From contig NZ_FNFU01000017.1 in assembly GCF_900101115.1 (NCBI RefSeq), positions 1 through 57,511 of the forward strand: 57,511 nt of DNA. The letters are read 5' to 3'. Source of the DNA: Cryobacterium psychrotolerans (lineage in GTDB: Bacteria > Actinomycetota > Actinomycetes > Actinomycetales > Microbacteriaceae). Numbering within the stretch: position 1 is the first letter of the stretch; the number at the start of each line of letters is the position of its first letter. Below the pieces are notes generated by a model. That model saw only the letters and a program-made list of their open reading frames with translations, was not told the origin of the DNA and ran no database searches. The position numbers were made by a program, and so were the translations under genes. Below are positions 28,214-37,260 of the stretch, piece after piece.

Positions 28214-28697
28214 ACATACATGATCGCCTATGGCCCCGACATAGACGGTGCAAAAGCGGCAGCGTCGCCTCGGTGTGCGTGGCAGCGTTCAAGCCCGAAA
28301 TCATCATCTATAGGGCGATCACCGCGGCGGAGACGATCCAGGCGCAAGGGCAGTGGAGGAAAATCGCACCGTGTGCAGCGGAAAGGGCTTCCGCAAGAAG
28401 TCTGCGATCCGCGCCCTGCTGGCTTTCGCAAAGAGCCCACCAAACCAAAGGGCCGTTCGCGAAACTCTTCACGAAACGGTCCGGTCGAAACAAAAAGAAA
28501 TCGCTCCTGAGGATTCTCAGGAGCGATTTCTGGTTTCTGATGTTGTTGGGTGTGTTCGCGGGAACGATTCTCGAGGTGCCGCCGCGATTTGGCCGGGTCC
28601 GCACGGTTTCGGGCGCGTCAGATTGGGGTAGGGCGCATGAGCAGCTCACGCTGGGGACGATCGAGGTAGTCACCGGCAGCCCGGCCGGGTCCGCCGA
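28214..28697. other. Non-coding repeat-bearing region upstream of the fhs 3' end
   Basis: No gene is supported. From about 28353 to 28531 there is a composite repeat: GTGGAGGAAAATC, GCAAAGAGCCCAC, then a block CGCGAAACTCTTCACGAAAC with its continuation GGTCCGGTCGAAACAAAAAG, and finally hairpin copy B. The same ordered blocks recur around 33009-33181 and, more diverged, 51927-52044. The rest, up to the fhs stop, shows nothing recognisable. Confidence 0.6.
28496..28531. repeat. Dispersed 36-bp hairpin, copy B
   Basis: Arms of 16 bp (AGAAATCGCTCCTGAG and its complement) flank GATT. The preceding 40 nt, including GAAACGGTCCGGTCGAAACA, are identical to those before copy C. Confidence 0.9.
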
Positions 28698-30422
28698 TCA
28701 GGACAACCCGACGATCTCGCCGTTGTCGTCGATGTCGATGCGTTCGGCTGCCGGTGCGGACGAGAGACCAGGCATGGTGCGCATGTCGCCGCAGATGGGA
28801 TAGATGAACCCCGCCCCGATCGACGCACGCACCTCACGCACCGGCAGTCGCCACCCGGTGGGTGCTCCTTTGATTTTGGGGTCGGCCGATAGGGACAGGT
28901 GTGTCTTGGCGATGCACACCGGCAGGCTGCCGAAGCCTGCCCGCTCGTACTTGTCGAGTTGCCGAGCTGCCAGAGGCGAGAGGTCCAAGCCGTCGGCGCC
29001 GTACATCTCGCGCGCGATCACATCGATCTTGTCGACCAAGGGAAGTTCGTCGGGATAGAGCCGGTGGAAGCTCGACGGTTCAGCGCAGGCTTCCGCAACA
29101 GCCTCGGCCAGCTCGACCGCACCCCTGCCGCCTTCGGTGAAGTGGTAGCTGATCGCCGCGCGCACACCTTCCTCTGCCGCGACGTCCATGATCGCCTGAT
29201 GCTCACTGTCGTAGTCGGTGGGAAATGCGTTCACCGCAATGACCGGCGTCACTCCGTGCCGTCGGATGTTGGCGATCTGCCGGCGCAGGTTCGCTGCCCC
29301 GGCGATGACGTCGTCGGGATTCTCGGCGAGCATCTCCGGTGGCAGCGGTCGGCCGGCGACGACCCGGTACTTGTTCGAGTGAGTTTTCAGGTCACGCACG
29401 GTCGCGACGATGACGGCGACATCCGGCGCCAGCCCGGAGGCACGGCACTTGATATTGAAGAACTTTTCCGCGCCGATGTCTGCACCGAACCCCGCCTCGG
29501 TGATGAGGTAGTCGCCGGCATGGATGCCGATCAGATCGGCGACGACCGAGGAGTTACCGGTGGCGATGTTCCCGAACGGACCGCTGTGGACGAGCACTGG
29601 CGTCTGCTCCACGGTCTGCATCAGGTTCGGCTTGATGGCGTCCTTGAGTATCGCGGTCATGGCGCCGGCCGCCTTGAGCATCTCGGCGGTCACCGGTTCG
29701 CCGCCGCGGTTGTAGCCGACGACGATTCTTCCCATCCGTTCACGGAGATCCCGCAACGACGTGCACAGCGACAACAACGCCATCACCTCGCTGGCTGCGG
29801 AGATGTCGAAACCGGATTGGAACGGATTGCCGTCGTCAGGACCGCCGAGCCCGGTGATGATGGTGCGCAGTTCGCGATCGTTGACGTCGAGGACACGTCG
29901 CCAGGTGATCTCATGGGGGTCGAACCCGAGACGGTTTCCCTTGTGGATGTGGTTGCCGATCATCGCCGACAATAGATTGTGGGCCGCGGTAACGGCGTGC
30001 GTGTCGCCGGTCAGGTGCAGGTTCAGTGCCTCCATCGGGACCACCTGAGCGTAGCCGCCACCAGCGGCTCCGCCCTTGATGCCGAACGTCGGCCCCATCG
30101 ACGGCTGCCGTATCGCGACGATCCCGAGCTTGTCGATGTGCCGGAAGCCCTGACCGAGCCCGACCGCAGTGGTCGTCTTGCCCGACCCGAGTGGAGTCGG
30201 CGTGATTGCGGTGACGACGACATACTTGGCCCGTGGACGGTCACGGAACTCATCGATCGCATCGAGGGAGATCTTCGACGCCGCACTTCCGTACGGTTCC
30301 AGCAGGTGTGGACCGATGCCCATGTCGGCTGCAACCTCTTCAAGCGGGCGACGGGCCGCAGCGCGCGAGATAGCGAGATCCGACGGCATGGCCGTGGTAA
30401 TTGATCGAGATGGCTTGAACAT
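28698..30422 (-). CDS. fhs: Formate-tetrahydrofolate ligase
   Basis: The protein is 574 aa, full length. The P-loop region T-P-L-G-S-G-K-T-T-T-A-V-G-L-G and R-Q-P-S-M-G-P-T-F-G-I-K-G-G-A-A-G-G-G are diagnostic. It makes 10-formyl-THF from formate, ATP and THF. AGGAGG lies 5 nt before the ATG at 30422, favouring this start over the second Met (30389) that matches shorter relatives. The gene stands alone, with no folD or purU next to it. An FdhF-type oxidoreductase lies 24 kb away at the other edge of the accessory region. Confidence 0.95.
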   Translation of the reverse strand: MFKPSRSITTAMPSDLAISRAAARRPLEEVAADMGIGPHLLEPYGSAASKISLDAIDEFRDRPRAKYVVVTAITPTPLGSGKTTTAVGLGQGFRHIDKLGIVAIRQPSMGPTFGIKGGAAGGGYAQVVPMEALNLHLTGDTHAVTAAHNLLSAMIGNHIHKGNRLGFDPHEITWRRVLDVNDRELRTIITGLGGPDDGNPFQSGFDISAASEVMALLSLCTSLRDLRERMGRIVVGYNRGGEPVTAEMLKAAGAMTAILKDAIKPNLMQTVEQTPVLVHSGPFGNIATGNSSVVADLIGIHAGDYLITEAGFGADIGAEKFFNIKCRASGLAPDVAVIVATVRDLKTHSNKYRVVAGRPLPPEMLAENPDDVIAGAANLRRQIANIRRHGVTPVIAVNAFPTDYDSEHQAIMDVAAEEGVRAAISYHFTEGGRGAVELAEAVAEACAEPSSFHRLYPDELPLVDKIDVIAREMYGADGLDLSPLAARQLDKYERAGFGSLPVCIAKTHLSLSADPKIKGAPTGWRLPVREVRASIGAGFIYPICGDMRTMPGLSSAPAAERIDIDDNGEIVGLS

Positions 30423-30660
30423 GGTGCCTCCTCAGCGCCTCAGCGCCCCTGGGGCCTGGTGACCCAAGCGTACTGTCAGGCCACGGGCGCGTGCCGGCGT
30501 GGCGTGGAGCAGTTCGAATGGGGCGTTGCGGTACTGCCCCGGGTCCAGTTGACTCGTTGGAGCTGGTCAGAGTCAATCAAGTCGTCATCAGTCCCCATTA
30601 AACGAAACGTGATGAGACGACTTTCCGAGACGCTCGGGGCGGGGGCACCGAGCTCAGCGA

Positions 30661-32562
30661 CTAGGTCCGGCTCAGCGCTTCCTCATCGGCCGCAACATTC
30701 TTCTGCACGGCGAACTGGGTCCGGTGCAATTCCTCGTACCGCCCACCCGCAGCCAGCAGTTCCTCGTGCGTACCGCGCTCCACGATCGAGCCGTCCTCAA
30801 CCACGAGGATCAGGTCCGCGCTGCGGATGGTGGAGAGGCGGTGTGCGATCACCATCGCCGTCCGTCCCTCGAGTGCCTCGCTGAGCGCAGCCTGCACGGC
30901 GGCCTCAGACGTCGAGTCCAGCGCCGCCGTCGCCTCGTCGAGGATGACGACGCGCGGCTGGGCGAGCAGGAGCCTCGCGATGGTCATCCGCTGGCGCTCG
31001 CCCCCGGACAGCCGGTAGCCACGCTCTCCCACCATGGTGTTCAGCTGGTCTGGCAGGGACCGGATGAGCGGCTCGAGCCGCGCGCGGCGGACGGCGTCCC
31101 ACACCTCGTCGTCGGACGCCTCCGGCCTCGCGAGGCGCAGATTGGAGAGGATGGTCTCGTGGAACAGGTGGCCGTCCTGCGTCACCATGCCCAGGGTGTG
31201 CCGCATGGAGACGAAAGTGACATCGCGGACATCCGTCCCCGCGAGGCGCACGGCGCCGCTGTCGACGTCATACAGGCGCGAGAGGAGCTGCGCAATTGTG
31301 GACTTGCCGGCACCGGACGTACCAACGAGGGCAACGGTCTGCCCCGGCTCGATCCTGAAGGACACGCCGTGCAGCACCTCCTCGCCGCCGCGGGTGTCTA
31401 GCGTGGAAACTTCCTCGAGAGAGGCGAGGGAGACTTTGTCCGCGGACGGGTAGGCGAAGCGGACGTCGTCGAACTCGACGGCCACCTGGCCTTCGGGGAC
31501 GGCGACGGCGTCGGGCTTCTCCTTGATGAGCGGTTCGAGGTCCAGCACCTCGAAGACGCGCTCGAAGCTGACCACCGCGCTCATGATCTCCACCCGTGCG
31601 TTTGCGAGGCTGGTGAGCGGCGCGTAGAGGCGGGTGAGGAGGAGCGCCAGGGTGACCACGTCACCGGTATTCAGCTGGCCGGCGAGTGCGAGGGAGCCGC
31701 CGAGCCCATACACGAGCGCGAGGGCGAGAGCGGAGACGAGCATCAGTGCGGTGAAGAAGACGAACTGCAGCATCGCGGTCCGGACCCCGATGTCGCGGAC
31801 GCGGGCGGCGCGGACGCGGAACTCCTCGGCCTCCTCGTCGGGCCGGCCGAACAGCTTGACGAGGGTGGCGCCGGGCGCCGAGAAGCGCTCGGTCATCTGC
31901 GTGCTCATGGCGGAATTGTGATCGGCGGCCTCGCGGCGCAGCGCGGCGAGGCGGCTGCCCATGCGGCGCGCGGGTACCAGGAAGATGGGGAGCATGATCA
32001 CGGCGAGAACCGTCACTAGCCAGGACGTGCTGAGCATGACGATCAGGGTGAGGATCAGCGCCACGAGGTTCGTGACCACGCCGGACAGCGTGCCGCTAAA
32101 GGCCTGCTGAGCGCCGATCACATCGTTGTTGAGGCGGCTCACGAGGGCGCCCGTCCGCGTGCGGGTGAAGAACGCGATCGGCATTTTCTGCACGTGGTTG
32201 AAGACGGCGGTGCGGAGGTCCAGGATCACGCCTTCGCCGATCCGCGCCGAGTACCAGCGCGTCACGAGTGACACGGCGGCGTCGGCCACGGCCACGAGGG
32301 CGATGACGACGGCGAGCCAAACGATTGTGGTGACCTCGCCCCGGGCGACGATGACGTCGACCACCTGGCCGGCGAGTACCGGCGTCGCGACCGCGAGGAA
32401 AGCTCCCACGGTGGAGAGGGTGATGAAGATCAGCAGCTTGGACCGGTAGGGCATCGCGAACGTCATGATCCGCCGAACGGACTCACGGGAGAAGCCGTGC
32501 TTACCGTCCCTGGCGGTAGAGATCTTGTACAGCGAGCTCCAGGCCGCGCCTTCCATGCTCAT
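30661..32562 (-). CDS. ABC exporter, fused membrane and ATPase domains
   Basis: The protein is 633 aa. Six transmembrane helices lie in the N-terminal half (about 40-330). The nucleotide-binding domain has Walker A G-T-S-G-A-G-K-S-T, signature L-S-G-G-E-R-Q-R, Walker B V-V-I-L-D-E-A-T-A-A-L-D and H-loop A-H-R-L-S-T. It is an MsbA/LmrA-like half-transporter that would work as a homodimer, with a lipid or drug substrate that cannot be guessed. The ATG at 32562 has GGAAGG 7 nt upstream and is preferred over the ATG at 32583. An imperfect inverted repeat around 30581-30622 may terminate it. Confidence 0.92.
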   Translation of the reverse strand: MSMEGAAWSSLYKISTARDGKHGFSRESVRRIMTFAMPYRSKLLIFITLSTVGAFLAVATPVLAGQVVDVIVARGEVTTIVWLAVVIALVAVADAAVSLVTRWYSARIGEGVILDLRTAVFNHVQKMPIAFFTRTRTGALVSRLNNDVIGAQQAFSGTLSGVVTNLVALILTLIVMLSTSWLVTVLAVIMLPIFLVPARRMGSRLAALRREAADHNSAMSTQMTERFSAPGATLVKLFGRPDEEAEEFRVRAARVRDIGVRTAMLQFVFFTALMLVSALALALVYGLGGSLALAGQLNTGDVVTLALLLTRLYAPLTSLANARVEIMSAVVSFERVFEVLDLEPLIKEKPDAVAVPEGQVAVEFDDVRFAYPSADKVSLASLEEVSTLDTRGGEEVLHGVSFRIEPGQTVALVGTSGAGKSTIAQLLSRLYDVDSGAVRLAGTDVRDVTFVSMRHTLGMVTQDGHLFHETILSNLRLARPEASDDEVWDAVRRARLEPLIRSLPDQLNTMVGERGYRLSGGERQRMTIARLLLAQPRVVILDEATAALDSTSEAAVQAALSEALEGRTAMVIAHRLSTIRSADLILVVEDGSIVERGTHEELLAAGGRYEELHRTQFAVQKNVAADEEALSRT

Positions 32563-33306
32563 TAAGGTTCCTTCCGTGGGCAAACGACCAGCTTAGATGG
32601 CGACTTGCCCGAGCTCGGGGTTCTCCCCAGCGGCGGCGAGCCGAGGGTGTTTGAGGAAACGGCTCGGCCGGCAACGAACGTGTGGGCGGTATTTGCGACG
32701 CGGCTGCCGAGGTGACGCGCGGTGCGCCGGTCAGCGTCATGGACCGCGTCGGGTCCGCGGTCATTCCATAACCGTGCGCCGGCTCCGAGGTAGAAGCCAA
32801 GACGGTTGTCGTCGTGGTCGGTGGATGCGGTCAGTCGGCGTCAATCTGACAAGGCGCCCTATGGCGAAGGCAGACCGCCAGCAAGGTAAGCGTGATCTCT
32901 GGTTGCAATCGATGGATGCGTTGGGTATCGGATTCGATTCATAGCGCGGCCCTGGGGCGCGTGTGGGTGAAGGGCTGACAACACACGCACCTCGGGGCCG
33001 CGGGAAAGTGGAGGAAAATCTGATGGGCCGCGGAGGAAAAAGCCATTCCATCATCGTCCCGGATCGCGCCCTCCTATGTTTAGCAAAGAGCCCACAGATG
33101 GGCCGGTCGCGAAACTCTTCACGAAACGGTCCGGTCGAAACAAAAAGAAATCGCTCCTGAGGATTCTCAGGAGCGATTTCTGTTTTCTGCGGCTTCCGCG
33201 TCCGTTCGTGACCGCGGCCTCGGCCTCGCGCCGACTAGCGCGTCGCTCTCCGCCTAGGCCGATCAATCGAAGACCATTGAGTTTGATCGGGTGTACGGTT
33301 CGCGAT
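32563..33306. other. Gene-free stretch of about 740 bp with composite repeat
   Basis: No supported gene is present. A short + frame ending at 32943 (M-A-K-A-D-R-Q-Q-G-K-R-D-L-W) looks like a gene fragment without partner. The stretch 33009-33181 repeats the ordered blocks seen at 28353-28531 and ends in hairpin copy C. The 40 nt after the hairpin (to about 33220) are the reverse complement of 26817-26856 beside the tRNA terminator. Confidence 0.55.
33146..33181. repeat. Dispersed 36-bp hairpin, copy C
   Basis: It is identical to copy B (16-bp arms, GATT centre). The left flank is shared with copy B. The right flank, TGTTTTCTGCGGCTTCCGCG, is shared in inverted orientation with copy A, so copy C looks like a recombinant between the two. 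Confidence 0.9.
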
Positions 33307-33969
33307 ATGACGATCAGGGTCAGACGGTTTGCCGTCGCTGCATTGGTTGCTGCGTTCTTGACGGCTGGAGCCGTGGCGTCCGCTTATGGGTCCGAGGCTG
33401 GCGATCCGGCACCGGATTCGAATAAGGTGACCCCGTCCTCTTTGCCGTTGGACGTCACCGGTGATGCTTCCTTCTCGGAGGAGCGTGATCGGCTGTATGC
33501 GCTCCTTTCTCCTCTCCTAGACTCCAATGGCAGCTATATCTGGGACTTCGAAAACGAGATACTGACGATTCAGATGACGTCCGAGGCGGCCCTCGATCAG
33601 GTGCGGGAAATCATCGCAGACTCCGGAACCTTTCTCACCACCGACTTCGTGCACGTTCAGTACTCGGAGCGGGAACTGAACGAACTTGCCGACTATCTCC
33701 TGGGAAATCAGCTCGAATGGGCGGGAGCGACAGGAATCGGCGGTGGCTATTTGCCCCAAGCCAACCGCGTCATCCTGCAGGTTGATCCCGACTACGGTGA
33801 TGGCCCCGCTCTCATACACGCGATCGAGGAACTCAACGACCCACGCGTTAATCTGGAACTCGTCGAGCCCTCGGAAACTGGGGGACCAGAAAGCAGGATC
33901 GACGACTACGCTCCTTGGAGCGCCGGCCCAAAATCAAGAAGGGGACTGCTGGGCTGCGTTGTCTACTAG
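33307..33969 (+). CDS. Secreted protein, probable remnant of a serine-protease precursor
   Basis: The frame encodes 220 aa. A signal peptide is clear (R-V-R-R-F-A-V-A-A-L-V-A-A-F-L then A-S-A at about residues 25-27). The rest resembles the pro-region of actinobacterial S1 (streptogrisin/alpha-lytic-like) proteases, including a Y-S-E-R-E-L-N-E-L-A-D segment and the D-D-Y-A-P-W-S-A-G stretch that normally precedes the catalytic domain. The catalytic His/Asp/Ser domain is absent. At the A4 run 33931-33934, one extra A would restore I-K-K-G-T-A-G-L-R-C, which fits the start of a protease domain. A frameshift followed by truncation is therefore likely. The family assignment is from memory and tentative. 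Confidence 0.55.
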   Translation: MTIRVRRFAVAALVAAFLTAGAVASAYGSEAGDPAPDSNKVTPSSLPLDVTGDASFSEERDRLYALLSPLLDSNGSYIWDFENEILTIQMTSEAALDQVREIIADSGTFLTTDFVHVQYSERELNELADYLLGNQLEWAGATGIGGGYLPQANRVILQVDPDYGDGPALIHAIEELNDPRVNLELVEPSETGGPESRIDDYAPWSAGPKSRRGLLGCVVY

Positions 33970-34775
33970 CCTGCGATGATCCTGGTCGGTTGTTCCTCGT
34001 CGCCCACGGGTTCCGCAGCGCCAAGATCAGCATCGATATTCAACACCTCATGCTCGCCATCAAGCTGGGCCAGCAGCACAGCCGCATTCTCCGCGAGTCG
34101 CCTCGCCGATTTCCATCGCAAGTCGACCGGATCACCGTCGACCCCGAGAACGACGTCAGTCGCAATCGAAAAAGCAACTTCGCCCCCTATCCGTAGGTGC
34201 CGGACCAATTCCTTGTGGATGCGTCGGCTGGTCCGTTGGCTGGAACGATCCGTCTTAGCGTTGCGGTAGTTGCTACCGCGCCGAGCGAGGTCGACGGACT
34301 CACCGACGTAGACGGTGCCCCTGCCACCGGGCTCGAGGGCTCGGAACGAGAACCGGTAAAGTCCAGGCGCGCGTGGGAGCGGTGGAAAGGACGGCCAGCC
34401 GTCGCTGTCAAGCGTGATGCCGCCAGCGTGTAACCAAGTGAAGCTCGTTGTTGCGGAGACTGTGTCGATTTCAGTCAGCCGAGTGGGGTCGAAACCTCGT
34501 GAGCTACGCGTCGACGGTGACGGCGCTGCAGGAACGGGCGGTTGATCCATATCGACCGGGAATCCGAGCTTCCGCAGTTGGCGTCGCGCCGTTTGGGAAG
34601 TGAAGGCAGCGTGCGGCAGGCCTGCCGCGATGCCGAATGCTTGTTTGACTGGCCACTCACGTCCGTCGATAACGACCGAGTACTCGAATACGCGATCCGG
34701 TTCATGCCCCCGCAGCCGTTCACTGACGTCGGCTCGTGTCAGATCGCGCTTCTCCCCATTGATGATGAACTCCAC
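33966..34775 (-). CDS. GIY-YIG nuclease with McrA-like N-terminal head
   Basis: The protein is 269 aa. Residues about 20-75 (V-I-D-G-R-E-W-P-V-K-Q-A-F at 35-47, F-T-S-Q-T-A-R-R-Q-L-R-K-L-G-F at 58-72) resemble the small head domain on ScoMcrA-type modification-dependent nucleases and other actinobacterial defence proteins. After a Pro/Ser linker, residues 138-245 look like a GIY-YIG domain: G-L-Y-R at 138-141, V-Y-V-G-E-S at 155-160, Arg165/166, Tyr170, a later Glu in R-L-A-E-N-A and a terminal V-L-N. It is probably a stand-alone restriction-like endonuclease. The - strand start lacks an obvious strong ribosome site. It overlaps the protease remnant by 4 nt on the opposite strand. Confidence 0.72.
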   Translation of the reverse strand: MEFIINGEKRDLTRADVSERLRGHEPDRVFEYSVVIDGREWPVKQAFGIAAGLPHAAFTSQTARRQLRKLGFPVDMDQPPVPAAPSPSTRSSRGFDPTRLTEIDTVSATTSFTWLHAGGITLDSDGWPSFPPLPRAPGLYRFSFRALEPGGRGTVYVGESVDLARRGSNYRNAKTDRSSQRTSRRIHKELVRHLRIGGEVAFSIATDVVLGVDGDPVDLRWKSARRLAENAAVLLAQLDGEHEVLNIDADLGAAEPVGDEEQPTRIIAG

Positions 34776-35058
34776 GCGGCTCTTCCCTACTTATTCGTTG
34801 GATGGCGAGACTATCGCGCCGCTGGGGACTGGCCTGTCTGTAGAGGCGCTGCGTCGGAATGCTGCTGGCGCCGACGCGGCCTGTCGGGTTTCGATCCTGC
34901 TTTCATAACCCGCTCAGATCGGCCAGAGACCCGTGCCAGTGTCGCTGCTTCATCCGGGCAATCTTAGAAACTCGCAAGTACGGTCGGGGATCCGCTGAGC
35001 GTTGAGCACGAGACGTCGCCGTGCTGGGTTTCGTAAACAGCCGACAGATAGATGAGCA
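34776..35058. other. Intergenic region upstream of the nuclease gene
   Basis: It is AT-richer than the flanks. It must hold the nuclease promoter on the - strand. No gene, and no clear -35/-10 pair I would defend. Confidence 0.5.
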
Positions 35059-35094
35059 AGAAATTGCTCTTGAGGATACTCACGAGCGATTTCT
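35059..35094. repeat. Dispersed 36-bp hairpin, degenerate copy D
   Basis: AGAAATTGCTCTTGAG and CTCACGAGCGATTTCT flank GATA. Relative to copies B and C it has lost a few base pairs. It lies 16 nt from the stop of the third TM2-gene fragment, the same arrangement as copy E with the intact gene. Confidence 0.75.
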
Positions 35095-35110
35095 TGTCAA
35101 CGCTGGGTCG

Positions 35111-35320
35111 CTATTCGGCCTTGAGCGTCCACTCGCCGTCGGCGTTGACCACGATCACCGAAGGGCAGGCGCTGAGCGGGACCGTGCCCGAATGGTCGCC
35201 GATCTCGTTGATGAGCAGACCGAAGTTGAAGTCCTCCCCGGTCTCCTCGATCACCGCGAAGTTGCCTGAACCCGCGTGCGTGGCAGCGAGCTTCCCAGCT
35301 GCCCCGTCATAGAGGATTGT
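35111..35320 (-). pseudogene. Short 3' fragment of the TM2-domain protein gene
   Basis: Only the last about 70 codons remain, corresponding to the second C-terminal repeat domain (G-K-L-A-A-T-H-A-G-S-G-N-F-A-V and V-I-V-V-N-A-D-G-E-W-T-L-K-A-E). Similarity to 27093-27300 and 52061-52270 stops near 35320. It lies in the same orientation as the other two copies. The open frame continues upstream to 35470, but that part is unrelated. Confidence 0.78.
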
Positions 35321-35507
35321 TTCCTCGTCCGTCGTCGTTACCCGGGCAACTCGCTCGTTAGTATGAAGAAATGCGCTTTGCTCTCTCCGCACGCGATGGC
35401 GCAAGGTGCGCTGCTCTAATGGGACGCCACGTAGAGCAGACGCTGGAAAAAATTTCCGGGACGGCAGCAAACGGGGACTTCATCCCGGCTTCGCGCGGAG
35501 TGAGTTT

Positions 35508-36407
35508 ATGATTCGTCAGGGTTTCGTCGAGTGGGCCGGGTACAAGACCTGGTTCGCCTCTTTTGGAGAGAGCGTCGCTGGCCGGCTTCCTTTGCTTGTT
35601 GCCCACGGTGGGCCGGGGATGACGCACGACTATCTGCTTCCCCTCCAGGCGCTCGCCTCAAGCGGCCGTCAGGTGGTTTTCTATGACCAGCTGGGCAATG
35701 GCAACTCGACTCACCTCCCCGAGTATGGGGGCGACACTGGATTCTGGACGCCAACTCTCTTCCTTGCCGAGCTCGATGAAGTGATCAAGCACCTGAATCT
35801 TGACGCAGGAATGCACTTCCTCGGCCAATCGTGGGGCGGGATGCTCGGAATCGAGTACGCCGTGCGGCGTCCCAAAGAACTCGCGTCGCTCATCCTTGCC
35901 GATTCGCCTTCGTCGATGTCCACCTGGGCGGCCGAGCTCGGCAAGCTGCGCGATGGCCTACCAGACGACATCCGACAGGTTCTTGACGCATGTGAGGCAG
36001 CGGGAGCCACCGACACTCCGGAATACGCTGAAGCCACGCTGGCCTTCTACCGTCGGCACCTTTGCCGGCTCGATCCCTGGCCAGAGGGCATGCAGAGAAC
36101 CTACGATCTGGCCGTGCAGTTTCCGACGGTGTACGGCACGATGATCGGTGCCAGTGAGTTCAATGTGACCGGTTCGCTCAGTTCGTGGGACATGGATGAC
36201 CAGCTGTTCAGAATCTCGGTGCCGACCTTGGTCCTGCATGGTGAATTCGATGAGGCAACTGATGAAGTGGTGCGCGCCAGTCGTGAACTCATCCCCGATG
36301 TCGAGTACCGAAAGATTCCGGGCACAAGCCACACTCCACATCTCGAAAAGCCCGAGTTGACCATCCCGATTATTGCCGAGTTCCTCGCGCGCCACGATTT
36401 GTCGTAG
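35508..36407 (+). CDS. Proline iminopeptidase-family alpha/beta hydrolase
   Basis: The protein is 299 aa. The oxyanion motif H-G-G-P-G lies at 33-37. The nucleophile elbow G-Q-S-W-G-G has Ser108. The acid Asp is in H-G-E-F-D-E, and the catalytic His is in T-S-H-T-P-H near the C-terminus. The G-Q-S-W-G-G and D-Q-L-G-N-G-N-S signatures are those of S33 proline iminopeptidases, which remove N-terminal proline from peptides. GGAG lies 7 nt upstream of the ATG. The 5' neighbour is the truncated TM2 fragment, so it may have been brought in with the catabolic region. Confidence 0.9.
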   Translation: MIRQGFVEWAGYKTWFASFGESVAGRLPLLVAHGGPGMTHDYLLPLQALASSGRQVVFYDQLGNGNSTHLPEYGGDTGFWTPTLFLAELDEVIKHLNLDAGMHFLGQSWGGMLGIEYAVRRPKELASLILADSPSSMSTWAAELGKLRDGLPDDIRQVLDACEAAGATDTPEYAEATLAFYRRHLCRLDPWPEGMQRTYDLAVQFPTVYGTMIGASEFNVTGSLSSWDMDDQLFRISVPTLVLHGEFDEATDEVVRASRELIPDVEYRKIPGTSHTPHLEKPELTIPIIAEFLARHDLS

Positions 36408-36491
36408 CGACTCAAACAGAGAGACACCGATGAGCTCGCCCCCGGCGAGCAGCGCCGATGACAGTGTTCGAGCCAGTGGGCGCAGGCCCCA

Positions 36492-37214
36492 CTACTCGGG
36501 TCTGTTAAGCCCGATGTACATGCTGTGATGCAGGTCGGCCACGTGCATCATCACGGCATCCGCGGCCGCGACCCTGTCTCGGGCGGCGATCGCATCGCGC
36601 ATGACCCGGTGATCCTCGTTGCTCTCGTGCAGGTAGGCGATCGGATAAGGCAGGAAGTAGGAGTGGAGGTCCGCGAGTGTGCGCCGATAAAGCGGAAGTA
36701 CGTTCGACAAGCCGGCTGCGGACGCCACGCGAAGGTGGAAGGCCTCGTCGCCGCGGCGAAAGCTGGCCCAGGACTCCGTCGCCGCCATCTCGCCGATGGC
36801 GGCATCCATCGCGGCGAGGTCGGCCTCGGTGCGGTGCTCGCACGCAAGGTGCGCGAAACCGGCCTCGAGCACGCGCCTCTCGTCAATGAGCTGCCGCACC
36901 CGATCGGCGTCGGCGCGGTAGGCGGCGGTTTGCGGCACCGCGTCTCGCGGCGGGTTCTTCGCGAGGTAGGTTCCCCCGCCCCGCCCTCGACTGCGCTCGA
37001 CGACTCCCGCGCGCTGCAGCTCGGTGAGGGCCCGGCGCACCGTGATCTCGCTCACCTCGAGTCCCGCCGCCATGTCGGCGGCGGTGGGAAGGCGCTCACC
37101 CGGAGAGAGGAGGCCGAGGTCCGCGGCGAGCGAGATGCGGGCACGGACCGTGTCGACGGCGCTCGTTCGCCGGATCGACCCGACGGCACCGGCGCTGAGG
37201 GCGGGAGGCAGCAT
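36492..37214 (-). CDS. GntR/FadR-family transcriptional regulator
   Basis: The protein is 240 aa. The N-terminal winged helix has G-E-R-L-P-T-A-A-D-M-A and V-S-E-I-T-V-R-R-A-L. The all-helical FCD ligand domain has the metal-site pattern with H-L-R-V-A and a late H-V-A-D-L-H-H. AAAGGAG lies 8 nt before the ATG at 37214, which fixes the start; the ATG at 37241 has no such site. The gene is downstream of the permease in one - strand operon with the nitrilase. It is likely the local repressor and probably binds the palindrome at 39604-39615. Confidence 0.9.
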   Translation of the reverse strand: MLPPALSAGAVGSIRRTSAVDTVRARISLAADLGLLSPGERLPTAADMAAGLEVSEITVRRALTELQRAGVVERSRGRGGGTYLAKNPPRDAVPQTAAYRADADRVRQLIDERRVLEAGFAHLACEHRTEADLAAMDAAIGEMAATESWASFRRGDEAFHLRVASAAGLSNVLPLYRRTLADLHSYFLPYPIAYLHESNEDHRVMRDAIAARDRVAAADAVMMHVADLHHSMYIGLNRPE

Positions 37215-37260
37215 AGAAGGTACTCCTTTGGCTGCGCTCACGCCCTCAGCGTATCAAGGC

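Noticed and set aside
30423..30660. Riboswitch (for example a tetrahydrofolate type) upstream of fhs
   Set aside because: I could find no conserved core. The region only shows short GC-rich repeats and a strong ribosome site.
36408..36491. A terminator between the peptidase and the GntR gene
   Set aside because: Only short, interrupted complementary GC stretches are present in this 84-bp convergent gap, not enough to call.
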